Assembly: GCF_002925905.1 (NCBI RefSeq)
Contig: NZ_PRDB01000006.1
Coordinates: 186,001 to 250,000 of the forward strand
DNA length: 64,000 nucleotides
Direction of reading: 5' to 3'
Source: Klebsiella michiganensis
GTDB lineage: Bacteria > Pseudomonadota > Gammaproteobacteria > Enterobacterales > Enterobacteriaceae
The position numbers were made by a program, and so were the translations under genes. The notes under the pieces were generated by a model. It searched no databases. It saw only the letters and a program-made list of their open reading frames with translations, and had not been told where the DNA came from. Positions 12,684 to 21,550 of this stretch are shown piece by piece. Numbering within the stretch: the first letter of the stretch is position 1; each line of letters begins with the position of its first letter.

Positions 12684-13754
12684 ATGCAGCGTCGCCTGGC
12701 AACGCTTGACGATGTGGCCCGCGAGGCCGGCGTGTCTCAGCAGACGGTCTCCCGGGTGCTGAATAATCCGGACGTGGTGTCTGAACGAACCCGCGATAAG
12801 GTCATCCGCGCGATGCAGGCGCTGCGCTACGTACCGAACCGTTCCGCTCAGCTGCTGGCGGGGAAATCCGCGCCGTCGATTGGGCTGATCACCGCTTCGC
12901 TGACGCTGCACGCGCCTTCACAAATCGCCGCGGCGGTGAAAAGCTACGCCGGTCTGCAGCAGCTTGAGGTCTCGATTGCGATGCCGGTGCAGGTCGACTA
13001 TCCGTCGCTGCAGGCGCGGCTTAATGAGTTTCGCGCCCAGCATATTCGCGGCGCGATTATCAGCCTGCCGCTCGAAAGCAGCCTCGCGGAGCGGCTGGTG
13101 GTGGAAAACCCCGATATCGCCTGCATGTTTCTTGATGTTTCGCCGGAGACCGACGTGTGCTGCGTGCGTTTCGATCATCGCGACGGCTGCGGCGCGTGCG
13201 TGCGGCATCTCTGGGACGCCGGGCACCGGGAGTTCGGCCTGCTGGCCGGGCCGGAGAGCTCGGTCTCCGCGCGCATGCGATTGAGCAGCTGGCGCGAGGC
13301 GCTGCATCGGCTGGGCGTCAGTAATGCGGTGACGGTGTTTGGCGACTGGAGCGCCGCCAGCGGCTGGAACAAAACGTTTGAGCTCCTGCATCATCATCCG
13401 CGCATTAGCGCCATCGTGGTGGCTAACGATCAGATGGCGCTCGGGGTACTGAGCGCGCTGGCGCAGTTGAATCGCACCGGCAGCCAGGCGATCTCGGTCA
13501 CCGGCTATGACGATACCGCGGACAGCCTCTACTTCCAGCCGCCGCTGACCACCGTCGCCCAGGATTTTAACGTTCTGGGAAAAAGGGCGGTTGAGCTGCT
13601 CATCCAGCTAATGGCTGCCCCGCAGATGAAGATCCGCGAGCTGCTGCCGACGCGCCTGATTATCCGCCAATCCACCTGGCCCTGCGCGGGCGCCACGCAG
13701 GAGGAGAAAGAGGGTCTTGTCGCGCAGATCAAAGCGCTGGTGGAAAAGCTGTAA
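12684..13754 (+). CDS. lacI: Lac repressor LacI
   Basis: 356 residues from the ATG at 12684, which has an AGAAGGAG ribosome site; the longer frame from 12618 adds unconserved residues. The helix-turn-helix TLDDVAREAGVSQQTVSRVL and hinge region with YVPNRSAQLLAGK are at residues 7-60. A periplasmic-binding-protein-like sugar domain follows and a short tetramer-type Leu-rich tail (KEGLVAQIKALVEKL) ends the protein. It is divergent from lacZ, the arrangement described for Klebsiella lac and different from E. coli. Confidence 0.93.
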   Translation: MQRRLATLDDVAREAGVSQQTVSRVLNNPDVVSERTRDKVIRAMQALRYVPNRSAQLLAGKSAPSIGLITASLTLHAPSQIAAAVKSYAGLQQLEVSIAMPVQVDYPSLQARLNEFRAQHIRGAIISLPLESSLAERLVVENPDIACMFLDVSPETDVCCVRFDHRDGCGACVRHLWDAGHREFGLLAGPESSVSARMRLSSWREALHRLGVSNAVTVFGDWSAASGWNKTFELLHHHPRISAIVVANDQMALGVLSALAQLNRTGSQAISVTGYDDTADSLYFQPPLTTVAQDFNVLGKRAVELLIQLMAAPQMKIRELLPTRLIIRQSTWPCAGATQEEKEGLVAQIKALVEKL

Positions 13755-13877
13755 GCAACAGTCCGTTTAGCTTTCATTGATGTTGCGCGTGATAGCTTAT
13801 CGGACAAGCGTACTCAGGAGGTTATGCCCTGAACGTAAAAATGCAAAACACAATCTATCCATGCAAGCATTCATTCA

Positions 13878-13904
13878 CCGCCAGTCACATGGCGGTTTTT
13901 TTTT
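13878..13904 (+). terminator. Rho-independent terminator after lacI
   Basis: The stem CCGCC/GGCGG with an eight-base loop is followed by nine T residues. It lies 124 bases after the lacI stop, so some untranslated RNA precedes it. Confidence 0.75.
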
Positions 13905-14140
13905 GCCCGTTTTCGGTCGTTGGAATATGGCGTTATTTTATTTAATTCTACCAGCAGGTCGATTACTCGCCGCTGTTAAGCATAAATGCGCTGTTTTCAC
14001 GCCGCGGTGTCAGAAAATTTCCCCGGCTTATACTTTTTTATCCAGCATAAAATGCTGTTGACCGGGGGCGGCAGGGCGCGCTTTTTTTAGCGCCATTCGG
14101 CTATGCTGAAAGCCAAAGCAGGCGAGTGAAAGGCAACGTC
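13905..14140. other. Intergenic region before a GNAT gene
   Basis: No gene is seen. The stretch is AT-rich and presumably holds the promoter of the following acetyltransferase gene. Confidence 0.35.
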
Positions 14141-14575
14141 ATGATGATATTAAAAGATAAAGAGCACGTGGACTCGGTTGACTGGCTGACGGTGGCGGAG
14201 ATTATCGCCGCCGCAGGTCTCAATCAGCGGGACGCCGCGCTGGTGGAGCGCGCGTTTCGCCATAGTACCTTTTGCTGGTTTGGCTATGAAAACGGGCAGC
14301 TTATTGCCGTTGCCCGGGCGATTAGCGACCTGACCTGGTGCAGCTATCTGGCAGATGTCGCGGTGCACCCGCGCTGTCAGGGAAAGGGGTACGGGCAGCA
14401 GCTGATGCAATCGGTCAGCGACCGGCTGCGGCCGTTCGGCAAAACCTTCATCTACTCGGTGGTGGATAAAGTCGGCTTTTATCGCCGCTTTGGTTTTGAA
14501 ACGCTGACCACGGGCATGGTCTGCGCCAGCGAAGAGGCGATAGCGCGTATGCGCGAGCAGGGATTTGTTGGCTAG
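14141..14575 (+). CDS. GNAT-family N-acetyltransferase
   Basis: I choose the ATG at 14141, which follows a GAAAGG ribosome site; a GTG at 14126 is possible. The product has about 144 residues. The acetyl-CoA loop is visible as VHPRCQGKGYGQQLM (R/Q-x-x-G-x-G/A), preceded by the LADVAV strand and followed by YSVVDKVGFYRRFGFE, the typical beta6-beta7 end of the fold. It probably acetylates a small amine or a protein amino group in the cytoplasm; the substrate is not predictable. The gene is monocistronic. Confidence 0.8.
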   Translation: MMILKDKEHVDSVDWLTVAEIIAAAGLNQRDAALVERAFRHSTFCWFGYENGQLIAVARAISDLTWCSYLADVAVHPRCQGKGYGQQLMQSVSDRLRPFGKTFIYSVVDKVGFYRRFGFETLTTGMVCASEEAIARMREQGFVG

Positions 14576-14811
14576 TAAATACCGCTTAAAAAAACGCATT
14601 TACCAAACGGTTTAAATGGCTGCTGAATGAATCAATGCCATTACCCGGCCGCTGAGGATTATTTCGCTGGCCCTTGCCGGTTGCTGCCGTAAATAATCGG
14701 ATAAACTTAGTCGGCTACAGCCGGTCCAGTTAATTATGACAGATAGCCTGGGTTAAAAGGGTAAACTGTGTTACACAGTTCCATTCTCCTGGCAAACATC
14801 TGGATGGGATT

Positions 14812-16020
14812 ATGCTGACAACTCTGATTTACAGAAGTCAGATGCATTTAACACAAGAAACCGATCTCATACTGCTGGTTGAAAAAGCGAATGCTGAGAA
14901 CGCAGCACGCGGGATTACGGGCATACTTCTTTTAAAAGATAATGTTTACCTTCAGATACTTGAGGGGGATGAGTGCGTGCTTGAGCAGCTATTCAGCACG
15001 ATCAAGCAAGACGATCGCCACCATCAGGTTGTCGAGCTGATGCGTGATTACGCGCCGCGCCGGCGCTTTGAAAACGTAGGGATGATGTTTTTTGACCTGA
15101 ATAAACTGCAAACCGCTGACGTCCTGACAAAGGTTCGCCAGCTTAGCCAACTGAAAGGTTATCTTTCCACCGAAGAGCGCGTCTATAAATTTATCCATAC
15201 TTTTATCAGTCAAAAAAGCGCTGTCGCGCCGTCACCCTTTTTACGGCCTGACAAATGGTCGCTTCATTCGCGTAAACATGCATTTCATGCGCCGCAAGAA
15301 TCTTTTTTTGCCAGTCAATGCTGTCAGTTTGCTTTCCAGCCCATTATCGAACCGTTGGCCGGGAATATCACTTCGCTTGAAGCGCTTATTCGTGATAAAG
15401 ACGGCGGTAGTCCCGCTAATTTCTTTGCCTCGATTCCGCCAGAGAAACGTTATGAAGTTGATCTCAAAGCGAAATCAGTTGCCTTTGCCCTGGCGAAAGA
15501 AATCAATATTGGCGACCATAAAATATCCATTAATATCCTTCCGATGTCTCTGGTTGTTATTCCTGATGCCATTGAATACCTGTTGCAGGAAATAAAAAAA
15601 CAGGGTCTTGAACCCGAACAGGTGATCGTGGAGGTGACGGAAGATGAAATGATCTCCGGTTTTAGCCAGTTCAGCAGCGCGATAAAAAAACTGCGCGTCT
15701 CTGGTATGGGGCTGGCAATTGATGACTTTGGCGCCGGTTATGCTGGACTCTCGTTGTTGACAAAAATTCAGCCTGATAAAGTTAAAATCGACCGCGAGAT
15801 TATTACCGATATCCATCAGAGCGGCCCTAAACAAGCGGTGGTAAGATCGATTATCAACTGCTGCCGTGAACTTGAGATTGCGGTGGTTGCTGAAGGCATA
15901 GAGCGGATAGAGGAGTGGTGCTGGCTCGAATCTGCGGGTATTAAACGTTTCCAGGGCTTTTTATTTGCCATGCCGAAAGTCAACGGCGTCGGTGACATAC
16001 GCTGGCCTGGGGAAAAGTGA
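14812..16020 (+). CDS. BLUF-EAL blue-light-regulated c-di-GMP phosphodiesterase
   Basis: 402 residues. Residues 1-95 are a BLUF flavin domain (LTTLIYRSQ with the photoactive Tyr, GITGILLLKDNVYLQILEG with Asn and Gln, then PRRRFENVGMMFFDL). Residues 165-400 are an EAL domain with the catalytic set intact: SLEALIRD, ISINILPMSL, IVEVTEDE, AIDDFGAGYAG, DKVKIDRE, VVAEGIE and FQGFLFA. The length and order match BlrP1 of Klebsiella and BluF/YcgF of E. coli. All metal ligands are present, so it should hydrolyse c-di-GMP, unlike degenerate E. coli BluF, which acts by binding the repressor BluR. No bluR-like or ymg gene is adjacent. Confidence 0.92.
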   Translation: MLTTLIYRSQMHLTQETDLILLVEKANAENAARGITGILLLKDNVYLQILEGDECVLEQLFSTIKQDDRHHQVVELMRDYAPRRRFENVGMMFFDLNKLQTADVLTKVRQLSQLKGYLSTEERVYKFIHTFISQKSAVAPSPFLRPDKWSLHSRKHAFHAPQESFFASQCCQFAFQPIIEPLAGNITSLEALIRDKDGGSPANFFASIPPEKRYEVDLKAKSVAFALAKEINIGDHKISINILPMSLVVIPDAIEYLLQEIKKQGLEPEQVIVEVTEDEMISGFSQFSSAIKKLRVSGMGLAIDDFGAGYAGLSLLTKIQPDKVKIDREIITDIHQSGPKQAVVRSIINCCRELEIAVVAEGIERIEEWCWLESAGIKRFQGFLFAMPKVNGVGDIRWPGEK

Positions 16021-16208
16021 AGCCTGATTTGCCTTAATGTACCGAGCGGTTTGCCTCCGGCAGCAGCGCAGGCGAGTAGACATTGCGTATTCCGCCTGGA
16101 GTCTCCCTATTTTCTGAAGCTGAACCGGCCAATAGTTGCTGATGGCCGGTAAGCTCATGACTAACCGTAAGCCCTGCATATTCCCAATCTATAACAGACT
16201 GACCCTTG

Positions 16209-16520
16209 TTAATCATCTAGCCTGTCATGACTGATTTCATCTTCGTGGGTGCTTATCAACTGCGTGAGCGCTATTTGTTCCTGAAACTTGGTCAGAAGCA
16301 GTTCTGCGTCCGTCTTCAGAACGTCTTCAGATGATTCCAGTACTGAATTTATCGCTTTCGTTACGCTGCTAACTAATTCCGCGACGCCGCCTTCCTTGCC
16401 GATAGCGAGCATCAGCGCGCTAATGAGCAAAGACTGCGCCTCGACCTGGGCAGCAAGCTGCTTACTTTCGGCATCCATGGCGGAAATTTTAGCAATTATG
16501 CTGAGAATGACATTATTCAT
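16209..16520 (-). CDS. IraP-like sigma-S anti-adaptor protein
   Basis: 103 residues from the ATG at 16518-16520 (GAGGG ribosome site). The N-terminal half resembles E. coli IraP, which binds RssB and protects RpoS from ClpXP: an initial Met-rich helix, then ISAMDAESKQLAAQVEAQSL where IraP has a closely similar EESKELCAQVEAL block. The rest is helical with heptad-like Leu/Ile spacing and an acidic end. E. coli IraP is 86 residues, so this copy has a longer C-terminus. It is convergent with the BLUF-EAL gene, which may be coincidence or may tie light or c-di-GMP control to RpoS. The assignment rests on one conserved block. Confidence 0.65.
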   Translation of the reverse strand: MNNVILSIIAKISAMDAESKQLAAQVEAQSLLISALMLAIGKEGGVAELVSSVTKAINSVLESSEDVLKTDAELLLTKFQEQIALTQLISTHEDEISHDRLDD

Positions 16521-17110
16521 TGTATCCCTCAAATCAATAAGTTAGAGCAGGTTGTTGATGGCTATATTCGCTGTTGATAATCCGAATTAACCATAGAACA
16601 TAAATATGCCAGAAAAAATATCGGCAGCGTTAGTCAGGTTTTGGACATCACCAAAGTAAAGCATGAAAACGCGCCGGTCCCACTTCCATATTCCTCCAAC
16701 GATCGCGCCTGACAGAGCGCAAAGGAGCATGAAGAGTGCGGTTGTTGAAAAGAAAGACGCCAGGCTTGAGGTCGTGTTTAGCCTGGCCGACCTCTGATGT
16801 TTCTTGCTTCAGCATCAACTCATACAGGCGACAGGAAAATGTGCGGATGTTAAACCGGCAGGACAAGCTCGTTGGCAAGAGCGGCTGGCTCTGTTCAACG
16901 AGATACAGCATGGGCTGACGCCAGACCATGAATATGGCTCATGTTGTAATGAAATTAACTCGCTTTCACTCATCTAATGGCTCTGGCATAACATGCTGTA
17001 TTCGATATAGATAATATGAAGATGAAGACTGCTTATGGAAGCCTGCGCCAGCCTGCAACCATCAGAAAGGACTGCAGTTTTTATCTCAGAACTTAGGATG
17101 CACATCTGCG
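16521..17110. other. Long intergenic region with a possible dioxygenase remnant
   Basis: 590 bases without an intact gene. On the minus strand, 16650-16930 reads in part like the C-terminus of a TauD/clavaminate-synthase-like Fe(II)/2-oxoglutarate oxygenase (DLKPGVFLFNNRTLHAP, with the distal His, then DRW). The frame then stops, while another frame continues as RVFMLYFGDVQNL toward 16600. This could be a decayed gene, but the evidence is weak. The right part presumably holds the mesX promoter. Confidence 0.3.
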
Positions 17111-18088
17111 ATGAATCAACAATTTACCTTTACTATTAAACGCACTCTCTTTGATGAAAACTATAACCCCTCAGAAAATACGCGTATTACAACCAACTTT
17201 GCTAATTTAGCAAGAGGGGAAAATCGCCAGGAGAATCTGCGCAATACCTTAGTCATGATTGACAATCGTTTCAATACGCTGGCGCACTGGGATAACCCCA
17301 AAGGCGATCGCTATGCCGTTGCGCTGGAAATTATTTCAGCCGAAATGAATATCAGCGTCACCGGCGATACCTTTCCGGTGATTGAAATATTGCAAACCAG
17401 CATTATTGATAAAAAGACCGATGAACGTATTGAGGGTATCGTTGGCAATAATTTCTCTTCGTACGTTCGCGACTACGACTTTAGCGTATTGCTGTTAGAC
17501 CATAATAAAGGACGCGCAGGTTTTAGCCTTCCGGAAGGATTCGGCGATTTGCACGGCAACATATTTAAACATTTCGTCAATTCAGCGGAGTACAAGGCCA
17601 ATTTCAAAAAATCACCGGTCATTTGCCTTAGCGTCTCCAGCAAAGACACCTATCACCAGACCGGAAATCAACATCCTGTCCTGGGGCTCGAATACCGGCC
17701 AGAGGGTTCATCGTTGACTGAGCAATATTTTGGCAAAATGGGCCTGAAGGTTCGCTACTTTATGCCGAAAAACAGCGTTGCGCCTTTGGCCTTTTATTTC
17801 TCAGGGGATTTGCTGAGCGATTACACGAGCCTTGAGCTGATTAGCACCATCAGCACGATGGAGACGTTCCAGAAGATATACCGCCCGGAGATCTACAACG
17901 CCAACTCTGCCGCAGGACTCTGCTATCAGCCCGATCTGCATCATCAGGACCATTCATTAACCAAAATTGTTTACGATCGTGAAGAGCGCAGCCAGCTGGC
18001 GGTAGAGCAGGGGAAGTTTACCGAAGAGCACTTTATTAAACCGTATAAAAATATTCTGCAGCAATGGTCTGCTCATTACGCTCTTTAA
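17111..18088 (+). CDS. mesX: DUF1852 protein MesX, partner of MesD methionine synthase
   Basis: 325 residues, one DUF1852 domain over the full length (start MNQQFTFTIKRTLFDENYNP). This family occurs almost always next to a short MetE-like protein, and the pair is described as the MesD-MesX folate-independent methionine synthase, in which MesX and oxygen are needed for activity. Here the partner begins 28 bases downstream, which strongly supports the call. The protein has no signal peptide and no known catalytic motif; it may supply or process the methyl donor. A rather weak AGGAT ribosome site precedes the ATG. Confidence 0.85.
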   Translation: MNQQFTFTIKRTLFDENYNPSENTRITTNFANLARGENRQENLRNTLVMIDNRFNTLAHWDNPKGDRYAVALEIISAEMNISVTGDTFPVIEILQTSIIDKKTDERIEGIVGNNFSSYVRDYDFSVLLLDHNKGRAGFSLPEGFGDLHGNIFKHFVNSAEYKANFKKSPVICLSVSSKDTYHQTGNQHPVLGLEYRPEGSSLTEQYFGKMGLKVRYFMPKNSVAPLAFYFSGDLLSDYTSLELISTISTMETFQKIYRPEIYNANSAAGLCYQPDLHHQDHSLTKIVYDREERSQLAVEQGKFTEEHFIKPYKNILQQWSAHYAL

Positions 18089-18115
18089 GACATCGCATAT
18101 ATAAGGCTATCGATA

Positions 18116-19147
18116 ATGACAAAATTATTACCCACTTCAACAGCCGGCAGCTTACCGAAACCGTCCTGGCTTGCAGAGCCGGAGAAACTGTGGTCCCCAT
18201 GGAAACTGCAGAATGAAGAGCTAATTGCCGGGAAAAAAGACGCGCTGAGCCTGTCCTTATTTGACCAACTGCGCGCCGGCATCGACATCGTCAGCGATGG
18301 CGAGCAAACCCGTCAGCACTTTGTTACTACGTTTATTGAGCACCTCAGCGGCGTCGATTTTGAAAAACGCGAAGTCGTTAAAATCCGTAATCGCTATGAT
18401 GCGAGCGTTCCGACCGTCGTGGGCGCCGTCGAGCGTCAAAAACCCGTTTTTGTCGAAGATGCGCGTTTTTTACGTCAGCTCACCAGCCAGCCGATTAAGT
18501 GGGCGCTGCCGGGTCCCATGACCATGATTGATACGCTCTATGACAATCACTATAAGAGCCGCGAAAAACTGGCCTGGGAGTTTGCGAAGATACTTAATCA
18601 GGAAGCCAGGGAGCTGGAGGCCGCCGGCGTCGACATTATTCAGTTTGATGAGCCAGCCTTTAATGTGTTTTTTGATGAGGTTAATGATTGGGGCATCGCG
18701 GCCTTAGAAAGAGCCGTTGAAGGGCTAAAATGCGAAACTGCGGTACATATCTGCTATGGATACGGCATCAAAGCGAATACCGACTGGAAAAAGACCCTGG
18801 GAACAGAGTGGCGACAATATGAAGAAGCGTTTCCTAAGCTGCAAACATCCAGCATCGATATTATCTCGCTGGAATGTCATAACTCACATGTTCCCATGGA
18901 TCTGCTTGAACTGATTCGCGGAAAAAAAGTGATGGTTGGAGCCATCGACGTGGCGACCAATGCGATCGAAACGCCGGAGGAAGTCGCCGCGACCTTACGT
19001 AAAGCGCTGCAGTTTGTGGATGCCGATAAGCTTTATCCTTCAACCAACTGCGGCATGGCGCCGCTATCGCGTCCGGTGGCGAGCGGCAAGCTCAATGCGC
19101 TAAGCGCCGGGGCGGAAATTATCCGCAGGGAGCTGCAGGCTAAATAG
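18116..19147 (+). CDS. mesD: MesD-type methionine synthase (MetE C-terminal-like)
   Basis: 343 residues, equivalent to the catalytic C-terminal barrel of MetE without the folate-binding N-terminal half. The zinc and homocysteine site is visible: AVHICYGYG (Cys), SLECHNSH (Glu) and STNCGMAPLSR (Cys). The start STAGSLPKPSWL and the GPMTMIDTLYD segment are typical of this family. With the adjacent mesX it should transfer a methyl group to homocysteine without 5-methyl-tetrahydrofolate; the donor is not known to me. The two genes form an operon separated by 27 bases. Confidence 0.88.
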   Translation: MTKLLPTSTAGSLPKPSWLAEPEKLWSPWKLQNEELIAGKKDALSLSLFDQLRAGIDIVSDGEQTRQHFVTTFIEHLSGVDFEKREVVKIRNRYDASVPTVVGAVERQKPVFVEDARFLRQLTSQPIKWALPGPMTMIDTLYDNHYKSREKLAWEFAKILNQEARELEAAGVDIIQFDEPAFNVFFDEVNDWGIAALERAVEGLKCETAVHICYGYGIKANTDWKKTLGTEWRQYEEAFPKLQTSSIDIISLECHNSHVPMDLLELIRGKKVMVGAIDVATNAIETPEEVAATLRKALQFVDADKLYPSTNCGMAPLSRPVASGKLNALSAGAEIIRRELQAK

Positions 19148-19289
19148 AACCCTGGCAAAGGGCTGGAAGCCTCGCCGCAGCTGACGGATATCCAGCGAAT
19201 GGTATGTAAGGTAAGCGAAATGCTTCTGGCTCAGATTTCATCATTCGCTGACCGGGCATAATCAGTACGTCGTGCCGGGCGCTCGGGCG

Positions 19290-19568
19290 CTATTTAAAAT
19301 ATTTATCGAGGGGATCGTGATGGCGGTATTTTCGGAAGAAAAACAGCCAGTAGACAAAACCCAGAGTAGCGCCCAGCCCGGCAAACTGCAGATAAAGTAT
19401 TTTACGTCGGGCAAGCAGGTCCATAAATGAATACGCGCCTTTCCACATATCAATAATGCCACCGTTTATCCCCATGTCTGTAAACAGCGCAAGCCCCGGC
19501 AGAGCAACCGCGTACGCCGCCATTAGGTATAACAGCGCCGCAAGCCTCATTTTGGTATTGATATGCAT
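19290..19568 (-). CDS. Small two-TM inner-membrane protein
   Basis: 92 residues with a strong AGGAGG ribosome site. Two hydrophobic segments are evident, at about residues 8-30 (LAALLYLMAAYAVALPGLAL) and 60-78 (FAGLGATLGFVYWLFFF), followed by a basic, His-containing tail. It is monocistronic. I do not recognise a family, and it may be an inner-membrane stress protein. Confidence 0.65.
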   Translation of the reverse strand: MHINTKMRLAALLYLMAAYAVALPGLALFTDMGINGGIIDMWKGAYSFMDLLARRKILYLQFAGLGATLGFVYWLFFFRKYRHHDPLDKYFK

Positions 19569-19729
19569 ATTCTGCCTCCTTGCTCATGATGACAAAGCAT
19601 AACATAGCCTATCAACGATCAGCATCGAGTGGGCTGTTGAGGGATGTTCGGACGGAGTTTCTCCTGGTGACTGATACGATAAATTATCGTGTATAAGGTG
19701 GTTCATCGATCGGCAAACCAAAAGCAGAA

Positions 19730-19759
19730 CGCCCCCTGGTGCATCGGCAGCAGGGGGCG
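19730..19759 (-). terminator. Terminator after mgtS
   Basis: The stem CGCCCCCTG/CAGGGGGCG lies 28 bases downstream of the mgtS stop when read on the minus strand and is followed by TTCTGCTTTT. Confidence 0.75.
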
Positions 19760-19786
19760 TTTACGGATGGGGATTATCGTCGTTCA

Positions 19787-19882
19787 TCAGTCATCCCATT
19801 TGTGGCTCAGGTATGCGGCAAGAAATCCAAAGAACAGAATGGTTCCCAGAACTGCCATAAATACATGCATATTTCCCAGCAT
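19787..19882 (-). CDS. mgtS: Small membrane protein MgtS (YneM)
   Basis: 31 codons, too short for routine gene calls. The sequence MLGNMHVFMAVLGTILF plus GFLAAYLSHKWDD differs from E. coli MgtS at only a few positions. A GGAGG ribosome site lies 8 bases before the ATG, and a PhoP-box promoter lies about 70 bases upstream of that. In E. coli MgtS sits in the inner membrane and protects the MgtA magnesium importer from FtsH under low magnesium; it also binds the phosphate symporter PitA. E. coli mgtS likewise lies near ydeE. Confidence 0.95.
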   Translation of the reverse strand: MLGNMHVFMAVLGTILFFGFLAAYLSHKWDD

Positions 19883-19951
19883 GATTAACCTCCATTAGTT
19901 TTGCTATGCGCTATGTTGTCCTCATTGAACGGGTTTACGGTTGTTGGATAC

Positions 19952-19986
19952 ATCTTAACCCGACTAATCTAAACAAACGATTAACA
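19952..19986 (-). promoter_or_regulatory. PhoP box and promoter of mgtS
   Basis: On the minus strand the hexamers TGTTAA (19981-19986) and TGTTTA (19970-19975) are 5 bases apart, matching the PhoP consensus (G/T)GTTTA-N5-(G/T)GTTTA. A -10 element TAAGAT (19952-19957) follows 12 bases later, the spacing seen in E. coli PhoP-activated promoters such as mgtA. This supports low-magnesium control by PhoPQ. Confidence 0.75.
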
Positions 19987-20017
19987 AATTGCCCAGCGTG
20001 ACTATTATCCATGTGAA

Positions 20018-21028
20018 TCACTCTCCCTTTTTACCCGCCAGCGCGCTTTTCCTGTACTGCAACGGGCTAAGGGCAAACTGCTGGCGGAAGTGATGGCGCA
20101 GGGTGCTGGCATTTGAGAAACCGCAAAGCTCGGCAATCTGCTCAACGCTCAGCCGGCTGTGGGTTAAGTGCTGCGTGGCGCGCTGAAGGCGCTCGTCAAG
20201 CAGCCAGCGGGCGGGGGTTTTGCCGGTGGCGTCTTCGAAACGGCGTAAAAACGTGCGCTGCCCCATGCCGGCTCTTTCCGCCAGCGAGGCCACGGTGTGG
20301 CCAGCGGCGAGATTCTGGTGCAGGAAATCAAATAATTGCCCCAGCCGCTGGCTCTCCCGCGCTTTGGCCACCGGGCGAACAATCTGCTGCGCCTGCCCGC
20401 CGTCGCGATGGGGGGAGACCACTAACCGTCGGGCGACAAGATTCGCCGCTTCGACGCCGAAGTCCTCGCGCACCAGGTGCAAACATAAATCGATACCCGC
20501 GGCGCTGCCTGCGGAGGTCATGACGCCTTCGGCGCCGACGTACAGCACGTCATCGATCACCTCAATGCGCGGAAACCGCGCCCGCAGCTGGTCGGTATAG
20601 CGCCAGTGGGTGGTCGCCTGGCGGCCGTTCAGCAGCCCGGCCGCGGCCAGAACGAAAACCCCGGAGCAGATAGAAATTATCCGGCAGCCTCGCGCATGGG
20701 CGGCGACCAGCGCCTCGCACAGCGCTGGCGGCACGGGGGAGTCAATACCGCGCCAGCCGGGCACCACGATGGTGTCCGCTTCGCCTAACAGCGCCATACC
20801 GCCGTCGGTCATGAGCCGAATTCCGCCGGTTGCCCGCAGCTCACCGTCGTCGACGGCGGCTACGGCAAAGCGATACCATCGTTCGCCCATCTCCGGGCGC
20901 GGCAGGCCGAAGATCTCTACGGCGACGCCAAATTCAAAGGTACACAGGCCATCGTAGGCGAGGGCAACAACCCGGTGGCGTGACAACGTCACGGATGGGA
21001 TTGTCAGGATTTCAGCGTTTTCAGTCAT
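20018..21028 (-). CDS. ftrA: FtrA-type transcription activator (DJ-1/GATase plus AraC HTH)
   Basis: 336 residues. Residues 15-190 are a DJ-1/PfpI-like domain with the nucleophile-elbow Cys in ISICSGVFVLAAAGLL; residues 225-325 carry an AraC/XylS double helix-turn-helix (VASLAERAGMGQRTFLRRF and VEQIAELCGFSNASTLRHHF). This is the FtrA/GlxA regulator family. It is divergent from a rhodanese gene 68 bases away, a pairing common in proteobacteria, so the rhodanese is the likely target. The inducer is unknown. Confidence 0.85.
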   Translation of the reverse strand: MTENAEILTIPSVTLSRHRVVALAYDGLCTFEFGVAVEIFGLPRPEMGERWYRFAVAAVDDGELRATGGIRLMTDGGMALLGEADTIVVPGWRGIDSPVPPALCEALVAAHARGCRIISICSGVFVLAAAGLLNGRQATTHWRYTDQLRARFPRIEVIDDVLYVGAEGVMTSAGSAAGIDLCLHLVREDFGVEAANLVARRLVVSPHRDGGQAQQIVRPVAKARESQRLGQLFDFLHQNLAAGHTVASLAERAGMGQRTFLRRFEDATGKTPARWLLDERLQRATQHLTHSRLSVEQIAELCGFSNASTLRHHFRQQFALSPLQYRKSALAGKKGE

Positions 21029-21095
21029 GGTTCTCGGCAGATGTCGCGCAGGCGGTTAATTAAAGTAGTGGTATCACAGACAAGGAGAAGATGCC

Positions 21096-21488
21096 ATGAG
21101 TGTTGTAACCGCTATTGCCCCCGCCAGTTCTACTGACGCCGCCGCCTGGTTTCGTCATAAGCTAAGCCTCGAGACCGACTGCGCCGATGTCTACAGCGCG
21201 ATGCACGAAGGAGAAGTGGATTTTGTTCTGCTGCACGTCGTCGGCAGTGAAGAAACCTTTGCCCGTCGTCATCTCCCGGGCGCCCTGCATTTACCGCACC
21301 GACAAATTGATGAAACCAGAATGGCGCAGTGGCCTGATGACACGCTGTTTGTGGTCTACTGCGCCGGGCCGCACTGCAACGGGGCGGACGTCGCCGCCAT
21401 GAAGCTGGCTCTGCTGGGGCGCCCGGTAAAAATGATGCTCGGCGGCCTGACCGGCTGGGAAGATGAAGGGTTGCCTTTCGCAAAGTGA
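21096..21488 (+). CDS. Rhodanese-like sulfurtransferase
   Basis: 130 residues, a single rhodanese domain with an AAGGAG ribosome site. The active-site loop is CAGPHCNG with the catalytic Cys at its start, preceded by FVVYCAG, and the C-terminal GGLTGWEDEGLPF closes the fold. The substrate (thiosulfate, persulfide or another sulfane donor) cannot be told. It is divergent from ftrA. The final codons overlap a MetR-like site that belongs to the next gene, so the two loci are tightly packed. Confidence 0.85.
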   Translation: MSVVTAIAPASSTDAAAWFRHKLSLETDCADVYSAMHEGEVDFVLLHVVGSEETFARRHLPGALHLPHRQIDETRMAQWPDDTLFVVYCAGPHCNGADVAAMKLALLGRPVKMMLGGLTGWEDEGLPFAK

Positions 21489-21498
21489 ATTTATTTCA
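21486..21498 (+). promoter_or_regulatory. MetR-type site upstream of the MetE-like gene
   Basis: TGAATTTATTTCA fits the MetR consensus TGAA-N5-TTCA exactly. It overlaps the rhodanese stop codon and lies 140 bases before the MetE-like gene, as in E. coli metE. Confidence 0.6.
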
Positions 21499-21550
21499 TG
21501 TGCCATGAAATATTGTCGTTTGCCGATGAAACCTCTGCATGCCAGTATCT

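Noticed and set aside
16648..16929. 93-residue minus-strand frame as an intact gene
   Set aside because: No ribosome site and similarity limited to a short motif that continues in another frame; treated only as a possible remnant.
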